Below, piece by piece: positions 17,327-26,262 of a stretch of 64,000 nucleotides of DNA (position 1 is its first letter; each line of letters starts with the position of its first letter). The notes beneath the pieces are model-generated. The model was given only the letters and a program-made list of their open reading frames with translations. It did no database searches and was not told the origin of the DNA. The translations under genes and the position numbers were made by a program. The DNA comes from Enterococcus_D entomosocium (GTDB taxonomy: Bacteria; Bacillota; Bacilli; Lactobacillales; Enterococcaceae): NCBI RefSeq assembly GCF_030441895.1, contig NZ_JARJAS010000006.1, one strand, 5' to 3'.

Positions 17327-18031
17327 ATGAACAAATGGACAAAAGGACTTTTTCTGACAATGCTTTTTCTAACAGGATGTAGCAGTGATTCAATGAATGA
17401 CGAGCCAGACATTGGTACAACAGAAACAAGTACTAGTGACACCATTACGCAACAAATGAGAGAAACAGGGATTGATGGGGATGCCGATATTTTGATCGCC
17501 TACTTCACAAGACCAGAAAATTTAGAGCATGAACCAGCAGTCGAAGCAGTTTCTGGAAGTAGTTTTAATGTGATCGATAACACTTTAATAGGAGATGTCC
17601 AAGTCATAGCAGAGATGATCGCTGAACAGACAGGAGGTGAGTTATTTTCGATTCAAACAGAAGTAGGTTACCCTAACGTTTACGATGAACATACAGCTTT
17701 TGCTACTAGAGAGGTGGAAGAAGATGCTCGACCAATGTTGATGGCTGACGTTGCACAGATGTCTGATTTTGATGTTATTTTTATCGGCTTTCCTGTTTGG
17801 TGGAACCGTGCACCGCGAGCTGTTTTAACATTTCTTGAAGCCTATGATCTTGCTGATAAACAAATCATTCCCTTTGCAACCCACGGTGGAAGTGGATTGA
17901 CCAATAGTCGAAACGAACTTCGAACATTGTATCCAGATTACCAGTTTCTCGAAGGGTTTGCAGCTAGAGCGGGAAGTGTTGAAGATGCTGAACCAGAAGT
18001 ATTAGAGTGGCTAAATCATTTGGGATTATAG
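17327..18031 (+). CDS. Flavodoxin-like lipoprotein
   Basis: The 234-residue protein starts with a lipoprotein signal (MNKWTKGLFLTMLFLTGC, lipobox LTGC with Cys18), then an acidic Ser/Thr linker, then a flavodoxin_4-type domain from about residue 55: ADILIAYFTRPEN at the phosphate-binding end, FIGFPVWWNRAPRAVLTFLE, and IPFATHGGSGLTNSRNEL. It would be anchored on the outer face of the membrane, where flavodoxins are unusual. It may carry FMN for extracytoplasmic electron transfer or be a quinone-reductase-like enzyme. AAAGGAG lies seven bases before ATG 17327; the upstream in-frame extension to 17243 has no signal-peptide character. It is monocistronic. Confidence 0.82.
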   Translation: MNKWTKGLFLTMLFLTGCSSDSMNDEPDIGTTETSTSDTITQQMRETGIDGDADILIAYFTRPENLEHEPAVEAVSGSSFNVIDNTLIGDVQVIAEMIAEQTGGELFSIQTEVGYPNVYDEHTAFATREVEEDARPMLMADVAQMSDFDVIFIGFPVWWNRAPRAVLTFLEAYDLADKQIIPFATHGGSGLTNSRNELRTLYPDYQFLEGFAARAGSVEDAEPEVLEWLNHLGL

Positions 18032-18072
18032 AAAAAGCATCAATAAAGAATAAAAGAATATCTTTAATTATA

Positions 18073-18108
18073 GAGGGAGCCTTGTTAAAGGCTTCTTCTT
18101 TGTTTTAT
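18073..18108 (+). terminator. Weak terminator-like hairpin
   Basis: GAGCCTT and AAAGGCTTC pair around GTT, followed by a T-rich tract with interruptions. It lies 40 bases after the flavodoxin lipoprotein gene. Confidence 0.5.
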
Positions 18109-18318
18109 TTTTCTATGAGACTGTTAGACGTCTATTTGAGATATATGATATGATTAATCTAATGATTTAGCGTAAAAGCAAAGAATCTTATTTTCAGCTA
18201 TAATACTCGTCGATTCAATAAAAATTTTTAATCAATTGCTGTCTTAATTTAGGTAAATTAAATATTATTCCATTTAGCTAAAATTGCGTACATAAAGATT
18301 GTTTTAGGGGGACTAAAA

Positions 18319-19080
18319 GTGGCTGTATTAAAATATGAAAAAATCAAACAAGATATTCTTCGAGATATTGAAGCTGGTAAATTTAAACCGGGGGACCGTA
18401 TCTATTCAGAGGGAGACTTGAAAGCAAAATATGGGGTAAGTAATACAACCGTCATCAAAGTGATGAATGATCTGGTTGCACAAGGTTATCTCATTCGGAG
18501 ACAAGGCGAAGGAACATTTGTACGAAAAAACATTCTAAATAAACGTGTTTTCTTTAGTGAAAATACACGCCCCTTGACTAATGATAAAAAAGAACCAATA
18601 TCTGAAAAGACTGTCGTGGAAGCGGTAGATCTCATTCAACAAATAACGAATTCAGATATAGCAAAGATTTTACATGCTCCTTCGTTTGAAGAGACAAAAG
18701 TACCGTTTTTAAAACTAAGTCAAGTTGCATTTATTAATAATAAGCCGTGGAAACTTCAATTTAGATATGCACATATCAGTGGACCGACAGATATTCCAAT
18801 CGCTCAGCTGAAAAAGGGGCTGTCATTTACTAAAGTACTAGAAGATTTAAACCAAATACCAGAATCAGAGAAAATGACAATCTCTGTATCTGACTTTGAA
18901 TCGATCATAGATAGTTTATCAGAGAAAGATCAGAAAATAATGAAAAGCTATTTTAAGAATAATCGACCAGCAGCTTTGTTTGTGAGGAATCGAATTGTTT
19001 ATGATCGTTTTGAAAATGCTATTGAATATGACCAGGCATTTATTCATCCTGATTACTATAGTATTGATATTATTAATTAG
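18319..19080 (+). CDS. GntR family transcriptional regulator with UTRA domain
   Basis: The 253-residue protein has a GntR winged helix at residues 1-70 (YEKIKQDILRDIEAGKFKPG, SEGDLKAKYGVSNTTVIKVM, RRQGEGTFV) and a C-terminal UTRA-like ligand domain (about 90-250). Regulators of this HutC/YvoA branch bind sugar phosphates or other small effectors. The GTG start at 18319 follows AGGGGG. It is directly upstream of, and separated by a terminator from, the GAG-disaccharide genes, which it most likely controls. The effector could be a phosphorylated uronate-hexosamine disaccharide (inference). Confidence 0.88.
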   Translation: MAVLKYEKIKQDILRDIEAGKFKPGDRIYSEGDLKAKYGVSNTTVIKVMNDLVAQGYLIRRQGEGTFVRKNILNKRVFFSENTRPLTNDKKEPISEKTVVEAVDLIQQITNSDIAKILHAPSFEETKVPFLKLSQVAFINNKPWKLQFRYAHISGPTDIPIAQLKKGLSFTKVLEDLNQIPESEKMTISVSDFESIIDSLSEKDQKIMKSYFKNNRPAALFVRNRIVYDRFENAIEYDQAFIHPDYYSIDIIN

Positions 19081-19096
19081 TTAACATCTATATTTC

Positions 19097-19129
19097 AAAA
19101 GCATATAGCTGCGTTATATGCTTTTTTTA
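19097..19129 (+). terminator. Terminator of the gntR-type gene
   Basis: AAAAGCATATA and TTATATGCTTTT with a GCTGCG loop are followed by a run of T. Confidence 0.8.
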
Positions 19130-19150
19130 TTCCATTAAAATAAATAATCT

Positions 19151-19210
19151 TGAAAACGCTTGCGTAGCAAACGAGAATATTATATACTGCAATCAGATAA
19201 CACGTTAACG
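19151..19210 (+). promoter_or_regulatory. cre site and promoter of the GAG-utilisation operon
   Basis: TGAAAACGCTTGCG (19151-19164) matches the CcpA cre consensus at 12 of 14 positions. It overlaps the -35 TTGCGT (19160-19165), which is followed 17 bases later by the -10 TATACT (19183-19188). The palindrome CGTTAACG (19203-19210) downstream may be the GntR operator. Carbon catabolite repression is expected. Confidence 0.65.
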
Positions 19211-19236
19211 CTATAAGTTGTGAATGGAGGAAAAAC

Positions 19237-20424
19237 ATGCTTTTGAAAAGAATTGAACCTTTAAAGGAGAATTATCAAAAACTAGAAGTATCAGAATTAA
19301 GTACGAAAGAAATTGATCAAGCGATTAACGAGTGTTTACAAAAAATTGATCAAAATATGGCTATATTTGGAGAGAAATTTCCTGCACCTGCCACTAAAAA
19401 CCAAAATTACCAAGTTATTGATAACACAGAATGGACGACGGCTTTTTGGACAGGCATTTTATGGATTGCATATGATATTACCAAGGAAAATAAGTATAAG
19501 GATTTAGCAGAAAAGCATATAGAAAGCTTTTCCAGAAGATTGTCTCAAAATATAGAAATCAATCATCATGATCTAGGTTTCCTTTATACTCTTTCGTGTG
19601 TCAGTTGTTACAAAATCACAGGCAATTCCCAAGCTAGAGAACTTTCCATTAGCGCAGCTGACAAACTCGTTGAGCGATTTCAAAATAAAGGGAAATTTAT
19701 ACAAGCTTGGGGAGATTTGGATGACTCTAATGAATATCGTTTAATTGTTGACTGTCTCTTAAATCTACCATTATTGCATTGGTCATATGAGGAGACAGGT
19801 GACGATATCTATAAAGCTGTGGCAGAGAAACATTATAAGACCACCATTAAATATGCGATTCGAGAAAATGCTTCAGCATTCCATACTTATTATTTCGATC
19901 CCACAACAGGTCAGCCCCTATATGGTAAAACGAAGCAAGGATTTTCTGACGACTCCAGTTGGGCACGCGGTCAAAGCTGGTTGATTTATGGAATAGCATT
20001 AAATCAGCATTATTGTAGAAAGGAGGAAAATATAAAGCTTTATGAAGCTGTAACGAATTACTTTTTAAATCGTTTGCCTAGTGATTTAATCTGTTTTTGG
20101 GATTTGATTTTTGAAGAGGGATCTGACCAACCTCGGGATACTTCTGCTAGTGCAATAACCCTTTGTGGTATGAATGAAATGGAAAAATATCTAGCGGACA
20201 ACCATCCTATGAAAGAAATGTATCACAATATCCAACAAGTTATGCTAAGAAATTTAATAAACCGTTACACAGAAAAAAAGGGCACAGGGGCTGTAGCGCT
20301 CATCAATGAAGGGGTCTATTCCTGGCATTCCGGAAAGGGTGTGAATGAAGGGAATATCTGGGGAGATTACTTCTATATGGAAGCACTGGTAAGACATAAA
20401 AAAAACTGGCAATTATTTTGGTAA
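19237..20424 (+). CDS. Unsaturated glucuronyl hydrolase (glycoside hydrolase family 88)
   Basis: The 395-residue protein matches GH88 (UGL): NTEWTTAFWTGILWIAYD near the start, HHDLGFLYTLSC with Asp112 and IVDCLLNLPLLHW with Asp172 as the two acidic active-site residues (60 apart, as in characterised UGLs), DDSSWARGQSWLIYG and the C-terminal GVNEGNIWGDYFYMEAL. It hydrolyses unsaturated disaccharides made by hyaluronate/chondroitin lyases, in the cytosol since there is no signal peptide. The order regulator-UGL-PTS IIBCD-lyase is typical of streptococcal and enterococcal GAG loci. GGAGGAAAAAC precedes the ATG. Confidence 0.92.
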   Translation: MLLKRIEPLKENYQKLEVSELSTKEIDQAINECLQKIDQNMAIFGEKFPAPATKNQNYQVIDNTEWTTAFWTGILWIAYDITKENKYKDLAEKHIESFSRRLSQNIEINHHDLGFLYTLSCVSCYKITGNSQARELSISAADKLVERFQNKGKFIQAWGDLDDSNEYRLIVDCLLNLPLLHWSYEETGDDIYKAVAEKHYKTTIKYAIRENASAFHTYYFDPTTGQPLYGKTKQGFSDDSSWARGQSWLIYGIALNQHYCRKEENIKLYEAVTNYFLNRLPSDLICFWDLIFEEGSDQPRDTSASAITLCGMNEMEKYLADNHPMKEMYHNIQQVMLRNLINRYTEKKGTGAVALINEGVYSWHSGKGVNEGNIWGDYFYMEALVRHKKNWQLFW

Positions 20425-20446
20425 AAAGACTAAAGGAGGGAATCAA

Positions 20447-20944
20447 ATGGCACAACCAAATATTAAAATGACACGAATTGATGAACGCTTGATACATGGT
20501 CAAGGTCAAATGTGGATCAAATCATTGGGTGTCAACTTATGTATCGTAGCTAACGATCAAGCCGCAAATGATCCATTTCAACAACAATTGATGAAAGCGG
20601 TGGCACAAAATGTGAGCATGCGCTTTTTCACGATTCAACAAACATGCGAAATCATTCATAAAGCCTCGCCTAAGCAAATGATTTTTATCGTTGTGGCTAA
20701 TCCGCAGGATGCATTAGTACTTGTCAAAGGTGGTGTACCGATTAAGCAAATCAATGTGGGGAACATTCACAATGCAGTAGGAAAAACGAAAATATCCAAC
20801 TATATTTTTATCGGTGAAGAAGATAAAAGAGCGTTAAAAGAATTAAAGAATACATTCCACATCAAGTTTGATACTCGTACCTCACCGATGGCTCCAGACG
20901 TTGATTCATTGAAACAACTCATGTCTCATCTTGAAAAAGAATAG
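20447..20944 (+). CDS. PTS mannose/GalNAc-family EIIB component
   Basis: The 165-residue cytosolic protein contains the phosphorylation site His17 in IDERLIHGQG and the PTSIIB_sorb fold. It would pass phosphate from an EIIA to the sugar carried by the IIC/IID proteins that follow. GAGGGAATCAA precedes ATG 20447, 22 bases after the UGL gene. The substrate is likely an unsaturated GAG disaccharide. No EIIA gene is found in this cluster. Confidence 0.92.
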   Translation: MAQPNIKMTRIDERLIHGQGQMWIKSLGVNLCIVANDQAANDPFQQQLMKAVAQNVSMRFFTIQQTCEIIHKASPKQMIFIVVANPQDALVLVKGGVPIKQINVGNIHNAVGKTKISNYIFIGEEDKRALKELKNTFHIKFDTRTSPMAPDVDSLKQLMSHLEKE

Positions 20945-20955
20945 GAGATAATAAA

Positions 20956-21750
20956 ATGAATATATCAATTATGCAAGCTTTTTTACTGGCACTTATGGCA
21001 GGCGTTTGTTATTCGGGTCTATTGCTAGGCATTTTTACAAATCGTTGCATTGTCCTTTCCTTTTTTGTAGGGTTGATTCTTGGTGATGTTCAGACTGGAT
21101 TAATGATGGGTGCCATTGGTGAACTTGCTTTTATGGGATTTGGCGTTGGCGCTGGGGGAACGGTTCCGCCTAATCCTTTAGGTCCAGGAGTGGTGGGGAC
21201 CATAATGGCGATAACTTTAAAAGATAAAGGGGTCACACCTGAAAGTGCCTTGGCATTATCTTATCCATTTGCAGTATTATTTCAAATTTGCCAGACACTC
21301 ATTTATACAGTATGTGCTGGTTCATCCGAAGCTGCAAGAGTTTCGGTAGAAAATGGCCGTTTCAAACGCTTTAAATGGTTTGCACATACAACTTTCATTA
21401 GTTTTTTCTTTGTGGGATTCTTTATTGCATTACTTTCTGCTTTAAGTATGGAGCCTCTTAGAAAATTTGTCGAAATGATTCCGAATGAATTGGTTCAAGC
21501 ACTGACTGTTGCTGGAGGCTTACTACCCGCAATCGGTTTTGCGATGATTCTATCGGTCATGGTTTCCAAAGACGTTATTCCTTACGTGATCTTAGGCTAC
21601 ATTTGTATTGCGTATTTAGATTTACCTGTTATGGCGATTGCATTAGTAGGAGCAGTATTTGCAATGATCGATTACTATAATCAAGAAAAAAGACAAGAAC
21701 TTTCAATGACTTTCGCTCAACAAGGAGGAATCAAAGAAGATGGAATCTAA
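20956..21750 (+). CDS. PTS mannose/GalNAc-family EIIC component
   Basis: The 264-residue integral membrane protein has the EIIC-sorbose/mannose features: N-terminal helix, LGDVQTGLMMGAIGELAFMG and the conserved GAGGTVPPNPLGPGVVGT segment, followed by further helices. It forms the translocation unit with EIID. AGGAGA precedes the ATG. Its 3' end overlaps the EIID gene by 11 bases, so the two are translationally coupled. Confidence 0.92.
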   Translation: MNISIMQAFLLALMAGVCYSGLLLGIFTNRCIVLSFFVGLILGDVQTGLMMGAIGELAFMGFGVGAGGTVPPNPLGPGVVGTIMAITLKDKGVTPESALALSYPFAVLFQICQTLIYTVCAGSSEAARVSVENGRFKRFKWFAHTTFISFFFVGFFIALLSALSMEPLRKFVEMIPNELVQALTVAGGLLPAIGFAMILSVMVSKDVIPYVILGYICIAYLDLPVMAIALVGAVFAMIDYYNQEKRQELSMTFAQQGGIKEDGI

Positions 21751-22552
21751 AGAACAAAAACTAACGAAAAACGATTATTTTATAGCAACTATGCGCTCAT
21801 ATTTCCTCCAAAATGGCTTCAACTATAACACGTATCAAGGAACGGGTTATGCAAATATTATTTTTCCGGGATTAAAAAAGATCTACAAAGATGATCAGGA
21901 AGCATTGAAAAAAGCCACTATTGATAACTTGGAATTTTATAATGTCAATCCTCAAACAGTTCCCTTTGTTACTAGCTTACAATTAGCAATGCTTGATCAC
22001 GGGGAAGATGTATCAAAAATTAGAAGTATAAAAATGGCATTAATGGGTCCTTTGGCAGGAATTGGGGATGCAATATCTCAATTTGGTGTAGCACCGTTAT
22101 TTTCAACGATTTTTGCTAGCATGGCGATTGCGGGTATTACTGCTAGTCCAATCATGTTTTTGGTTTGTATGATTGGCTTTAATCTGTTTCTTAAGTGTCT
22201 TTTAGGCTGGCTAGGTTATCGAATGGGCACAAGTGCGATTGAAATGCTCAGCCAAAAAATCAACCAAATCTCTCGGGCAGCGAATATTGTAGGAGTCACA
22301 GTTATCTCTGGTTTAGCGGTGAGCTTCGTAAAAGCTGAAATGGCGATCGAGTACGCAACAACTATTGATGGCGAACAACAAGTAGTAGCGCTCCAAACTG
22401 TTTTTGATCAAATTTTGCCTCGGCTCTTGCCTGGATTAGTTACGATTATGGTTTATTATCTAATTAAAAAGAAGAATTGGAATGTTTACAAGCTGCTCAT
22501 TTTATTGTTTGTTTTGGGTATTTTAGGGTCGCTGTCAGGTATCCTTGGATGA
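21740..22552 (+). CDS. PTS mannose/GalNAc-family EIID component
   Basis: The 270-residue membrane protein has the EIID hallmarks FLQNGFNYNTYQGTGYANI, the stretch FVTSLQLAMLDHGEDVSKIRS (split here into helices) and MGPLAGIGDAISQFGVAPL, with a C-terminal membrane segment. GGAGGAATCAAAGAAG inside the EIIC gene precedes the ATG. It completes the IIB-IIC-IID set; EIIA must be encoded elsewhere, or a shared EIIA is used. Confidence 0.92.
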   Translation: MESKEQKLTKNDYFIATMRSYFLQNGFNYNTYQGTGYANIIFPGLKKIYKDDQEALKKATIDNLEFYNVNPQTVPFVTSLQLAMLDHGEDVSKIRSIKMALMGPLAGIGDAISQFGVAPLFSTIFASMAIAGITASPIMFLVCMIGFNLFLKCLLGWLGYRMGTSAIEMLSQKINQISRAANIVGVTVISGLAVSFVKAEMAIEYATTIDGEQQVVALQTVFDQILPRLLPGLVTIMVYYLIKKKNWNVYKLLILLFVLGILGSLSGILG

Positions 22553-22679
22553 CTTTTCATGTAGTTATTAGACCATAGTTCTATCAATTTAATAGTTATT
22601 CGGTTTTTATTCAACTCAATGACAGTTTCTTTATGTATATGATGACAAGAAGCCTCCGCCTAATGCAGAAAGGAAAAAT

Positions 22680-25600
22680 ATGAAAATACTTGCTTTATTT
22701 CTGTTTCTGATCCATTTGCTTATACTACCAATCAATGTTCACAGCACAACGATTGAACATAATTTATTATTGAACGGGGACTTTTCACAACAATCTGAGA
22801 ATACGAATGGGTGGCATGATTCAATTGGAGCAGATCACTGGCGCCTTTGGTTCCCTTCAGATATCCGTCCAAAAGTGAGAGTAACAGAAGAAAACAGCAT
22901 TGAAATTTCTTCCAATCAAGTCAGTCGTGCAGCAGTTTTTCAAGAAGGTATACCTGTTCGTCCAAATACAGAATATCGCGCAATTGTCGAGGTGAAAGCA
23001 ACAGATATTTCTAATGCACTTGGTGGAAGAATAAGGGTTCAGTACATGGAAAATGGAACTCAGATATCTCTTTACTCTAGTGAAGCTGTTTCAGGAACTT
23101 CGGGATGGGAAAGCCTTGCAGTTACTTTTACGACTGGAGCAGATACGGAACAAGTAAAATTGGAGCTTTTTTTTGATAATACCTCGGGATTAATTGAATA
23201 CAGAAATGCACGTTTGTATGATCGCATATATGAAGAAATTCAAGAGATTATCATTTCTCAAGAAGAGCTGCATTTGCAAATTGGTGAACGCCAGTTAATC
23301 GAGCTGGAAACTTACCCCGAAGATTTCCCTCGGAAAAACCTATCTTTTTCTTCAAGTGATCCAAAGGTAGCTCAAGTAAATGAGCGGGGGTATGTTACTG
23401 GTGTAGCATCAGGGACCAGTGAGATCATTATTAGCGATAAAAATGAGACTATTCAAGTAAGTATCCCCATTTTTGTTACAAAAGATAGACATGATAATGT
23501 ACATCTTACATTAGATCAAATGCATATCATACCTCTCTTCCAACCACTTGAAGAATTAGACGTTTTTGTGGAAAACCAAGATTTATTAGAGGTCTTTGAT
23601 GGGATTATTCTGCCTAAAAGAGAGGGAACAACACGAATAAAAATAACCAATACAAGTGGTGAGCTGATCGTTCTCGTTGATGTATCTATTGATAAAGGTG
23701 ACCACAACAAATTTGATGACATGAGAACAAAGTGGCACGAAATGATTCTGGGAGCTAACTATTTTAATTCTGATGATTCGTTAATGATTGATAAGCAAAG
23801 ATCAATGGATAGAACAGCCAACCTATTATGGGAAACATTGAATAAAGATGAAGATAAGGAAGCTTTGTGGGAAGAACAATCTGAATTGACAGCATCAGCT
23901 AATTTAACAACTAGTTTTAGAAATTTAACGACTTTAGCTCTGTCAGCAACCAATCCTTGTTCAGAATATTATCTCAACAGAAATTTATTAGAGGATGTCT
24001 TTTCGGGATTAGAATGGATGTACATTTATAAGTATAATCTCTCTGTCCAAACGTATGGAAACTGGTGGGATTGGGAAATTGGCGTTCCGCGAGCAATTAA
24101 TGACTTAGTTACCACTTTACATCCTTTTTTATCACAAGAACAAATTGGCGATTTTTTAAGACCGATTGAACGTTTTTTGCCAGATGTCAATTATAATAGA
24201 TATAGTGTAAATCCAGAACTTGCACTTGAAGCAACTGGAGCTAATCAAGTGGATAATACCCGAATAATACTAATTAAAAGCATCTTGGAAGAAAATGATT
24301 CTGGTGTTAGTGAAGCGATAAGCGCATTAGAAAAAGTTTATCCTTTTGTAACCGAGGGTGATGGCTTTTATACTGATGGTTCGTTTTTACAACATGACAA
24401 CGTTCCTTATATTGGTTCATATGGAAATGTTCTTCTTGATGGTATCTCACAGATATTCACAATGACTCAGTCAACAGACTATTTTCCAGCTGATAGTATA
24501 GTTAAAGTGATAGATTTCTGGATTCAAGAATCAATCGTCCCGTTCATGTATAAAGGAAATATGATGGATATGGTCAGAGGAAGAGCTATCTCAAGGAGCC
24601 AAATGGAGAGCAATGTTGCTGGAGCTGAAATGACAAAAGCGATGATTCGTTTTGCGAGTATTCCAGAACTATCGAACAGCGAAAGATATTTTCATTTTGC
24701 TAAGCATTGGATAGAAGCAAATAGTGCGAATTTTGACTACTTAAATAGTTTATCAAGCTTTAGAGATATTGCACTAGCAAAAACAATATTATCTAATCCT
24801 GATATAGCCTCCGATAGTCCTTACACAACAAAACTTACAAATTTTGCGAATATGGATCGAATGACCTATTTTAATAAAGATTTTGATTTTAGTTTTGGGT
24901 TAAGTATGTCCTCTAGTAGAATCAAACGATACGAAACAATGAATAATGAAAACCTTCAAGGATGGCATACGGGCGATGGAATGCTTTATCTATATAATGA
25001 TGATCTAAATCAATTTAATCAAGACTTTTGGGCGACAGTTGATCCCTATAGATTGCCAGGTATTACTGTGGATAAGCAAATTCGACTTGATCAAAGCGGT
25101 TATAGTGTAGCGGAAACAGACTTCGTGGGAGGTTCCACCGTTGATGATCGTTATGGTAGTTTTGTCATGGATTTTATCAATTATGAAAGAACGTTGACAG
25201 CTCAAAAGTCATGGTTCATCCTTGGTGACGAGCTTGTTGCTATTGGAAGTAATATAAACTTTCAAAATGACCGTATCATTGAAACAGTTATAGAGAACCG
25301 AAAGCTAAATGAGACGATTGATTACAGATTATTTGTGAATAATGAACAGATTGATTTATCAAATGGACAACAAAGCTTTTCTAATGTTGAAAGTGTTTAT
25401 TTGGAGGCTTCTGATCCGCAACAATCTATCGGATATAAATTTATCAACCCTCAAGATTTAACTTTGATGATTGAAGAACGTACAGATAGTTGGAATCGGA
25501 TCAATGGATCAGGGAGCATTGACCCGATTACGAGAAGCTACTTTACAATGTGGAAAACGCATATCCATCAAGAAGATGAGTACAACTATGCTATCTATCC

Positions 25601-25997
25601 TAATAGGGACAGAACTGAATTCGAAAAAATTGAACCCGCTAAAATATTGCGCAATGATAAAAACATTCATGCAGTACAGTCAAATAATGTAATTGGTATT
25701 AATGTCTATAATGAAACCGAAGTCGAAATCCTTGATATGAAATTTCAAACCCCAATGGCACTTACACGAGTGGACAGCGATGAAACGATTATACTTTCAC
25801 ATTCAGATCCTACAATGAAGCGTGCTCAAAAGGATTTGATTCATCTAAAAGACGATGGTTATCGTATTAAAGAAGCAGATAGTAATATTTCAGCGAAAAA
25901 AATCACTTCTTTAGATGGTCTCGATTACTGGGAAATCGAAATTGATCCAACAGGTTCAAATGGTCAAAATAGCCAGATTCTATTTAACAAAAAGTAA
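22680..25997 (+). CDS. Secreted polysaccharide lyase family 8 (hyaluronate/chondroitin lyase)
   Basis: The 1105-residue protein has a signal peptide (about 1-22, LALFLFLIHLLILPINVHS), a beta-sandwich carbohydrate-binding-like domain (about 30-180), a bacterial Ig-like (Big2) domain (about 190-270), the alpha/alpha-toroid catalytic domain (about 350-690) and the PL8 beta domains. The catalytic triad is visible: Asn522 (GANQVDN), His572 and Tyr581 (FLQHDNVPYIGSYG), with the 50- and 9-residue spacing of pneumococcal hyaluronate lyase. There is no LPXTG anchor, so it is secreted. It would cleave hyaluronan or chondroitin to unsaturated disaccharides for the PTS and UGL encoded just upstream. AGAAAGGAAAAAT precedes the ATG. 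Confidence 0.93.
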   Translation: MKILALFLFLIHLLILPINVHSTTIEHNLLLNGDFSQQSENTNGWHDSIGADHWRLWFPSDIRPKVRVTEENSIEISSNQVSRAAVFQEGIPVRPNTEYRAIVEVKATDISNALGGRIRVQYMENGTQISLYSSEAVSGTSGWESLAVTFTTGADTEQVKLELFFDNTSGLIEYRNARLYDRIYEEIQEIIISQEELHLQIGERQLIELETYPEDFPRKNLSFSSSDPKVAQVNERGYVTGVASGTSEIIISDKNETIQVSIPIFVTKDRHDNVHLTLDQMHIIPLFQPLEELDVFVENQDLLEVFDGIILPKREGTTRIKITNTSGELIVLVDVSIDKGDHNKFDDMRTKWHEMILGANYFNSDDSLMIDKQRSMDRTANLLWETLNKDEDKEALWEEQSELTASANLTTSFRNLTTLALSATNPCSEYYLNRNLLEDVFSGLEWMYIYKYNLSVQTYGNWWDWEIGVPRAINDLVTTLHPFLSQEQIGDFLRPIERFLPDVNYNRYSVNPELALEATGANQVDNTRIILIKSILEENDSGVSEAISALEKVYPFVTEGDGFYTDGSFLQHDNVPYIGSYGNVLLDGISQIFTMTQSTDYFPADSIVKVIDFWIQESIVPFMYKGNMMDMVRGRAISRSQMESNVAGAEMTKAMIRFASIPELSNSERYFHFAKHWIEANSANFDYLNSLSSFRDIALAKTILSNPDIASDSPYTTKLTNFANMDRMTYFNKDFDFSFGLSMSSSRIKRYETMNNENLQGWHTGDGMLYLYNDDLNQFNQDFWATVDPYRLPGITVDKQIRLDQSGYSVAETDFVGGSTVDDRYGSFVMDFINYERTLTAQKSWFILGDELVAIGSNINFQNDRIIETVIENRKLNETIDYRLFVNNEQIDLSNGQQSFSNVESVYLEASDPQQSIGYKFINPQDLTLMIEERTDSWNRINGSGSIDPITRSYFTMWKTHIHQEDEYNYAIYPNRDRTEFEKIEPAKILRNDKNIHAVQSNNVIGINVYNETEVEILDMKFQTPMALTRVDSDETIILSHSDPTMKRAQKDLIHLKDDGYRIKEADSNISAKKITSLDGLDYWEIEIDPTGSNGQNSQILFNKK

Positions 25998-26032
25998 AGA
26001 AAACCAAATAATAGCTTAACTTGATTGGCTAT

Positions 26033-26069
26033 CATAATAGTGGGGCAAGTCTTTTTGTCCCTCTATTAT
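26033..26069 (+). terminator. Hairpin after the lyase gene, possible terminator
   Basis: ATAATAGTGGGGCA and TGTCCCTCTATTAT can pair with mismatches around a T-rich loop. There is no good T run behind it. Confidence 0.4.
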
Positions 26070-26262
26070 TAATGTGCGAACAATTTTCTCATGTCATTCC
26101 ATAAAACGATCTTCTTAAAATTCTACAGTCTTCTCCGCTTTTTTAGCATGATTCGCTGAATTAGCGATTCTTTGTTATTATTAAAAATGAATAGACCAAG
26201 AAGTAGGATGATTCTTTTCATTGCTAAGAGTTACAATGTTGCAAAAAAGAGGAGGCGATTTA

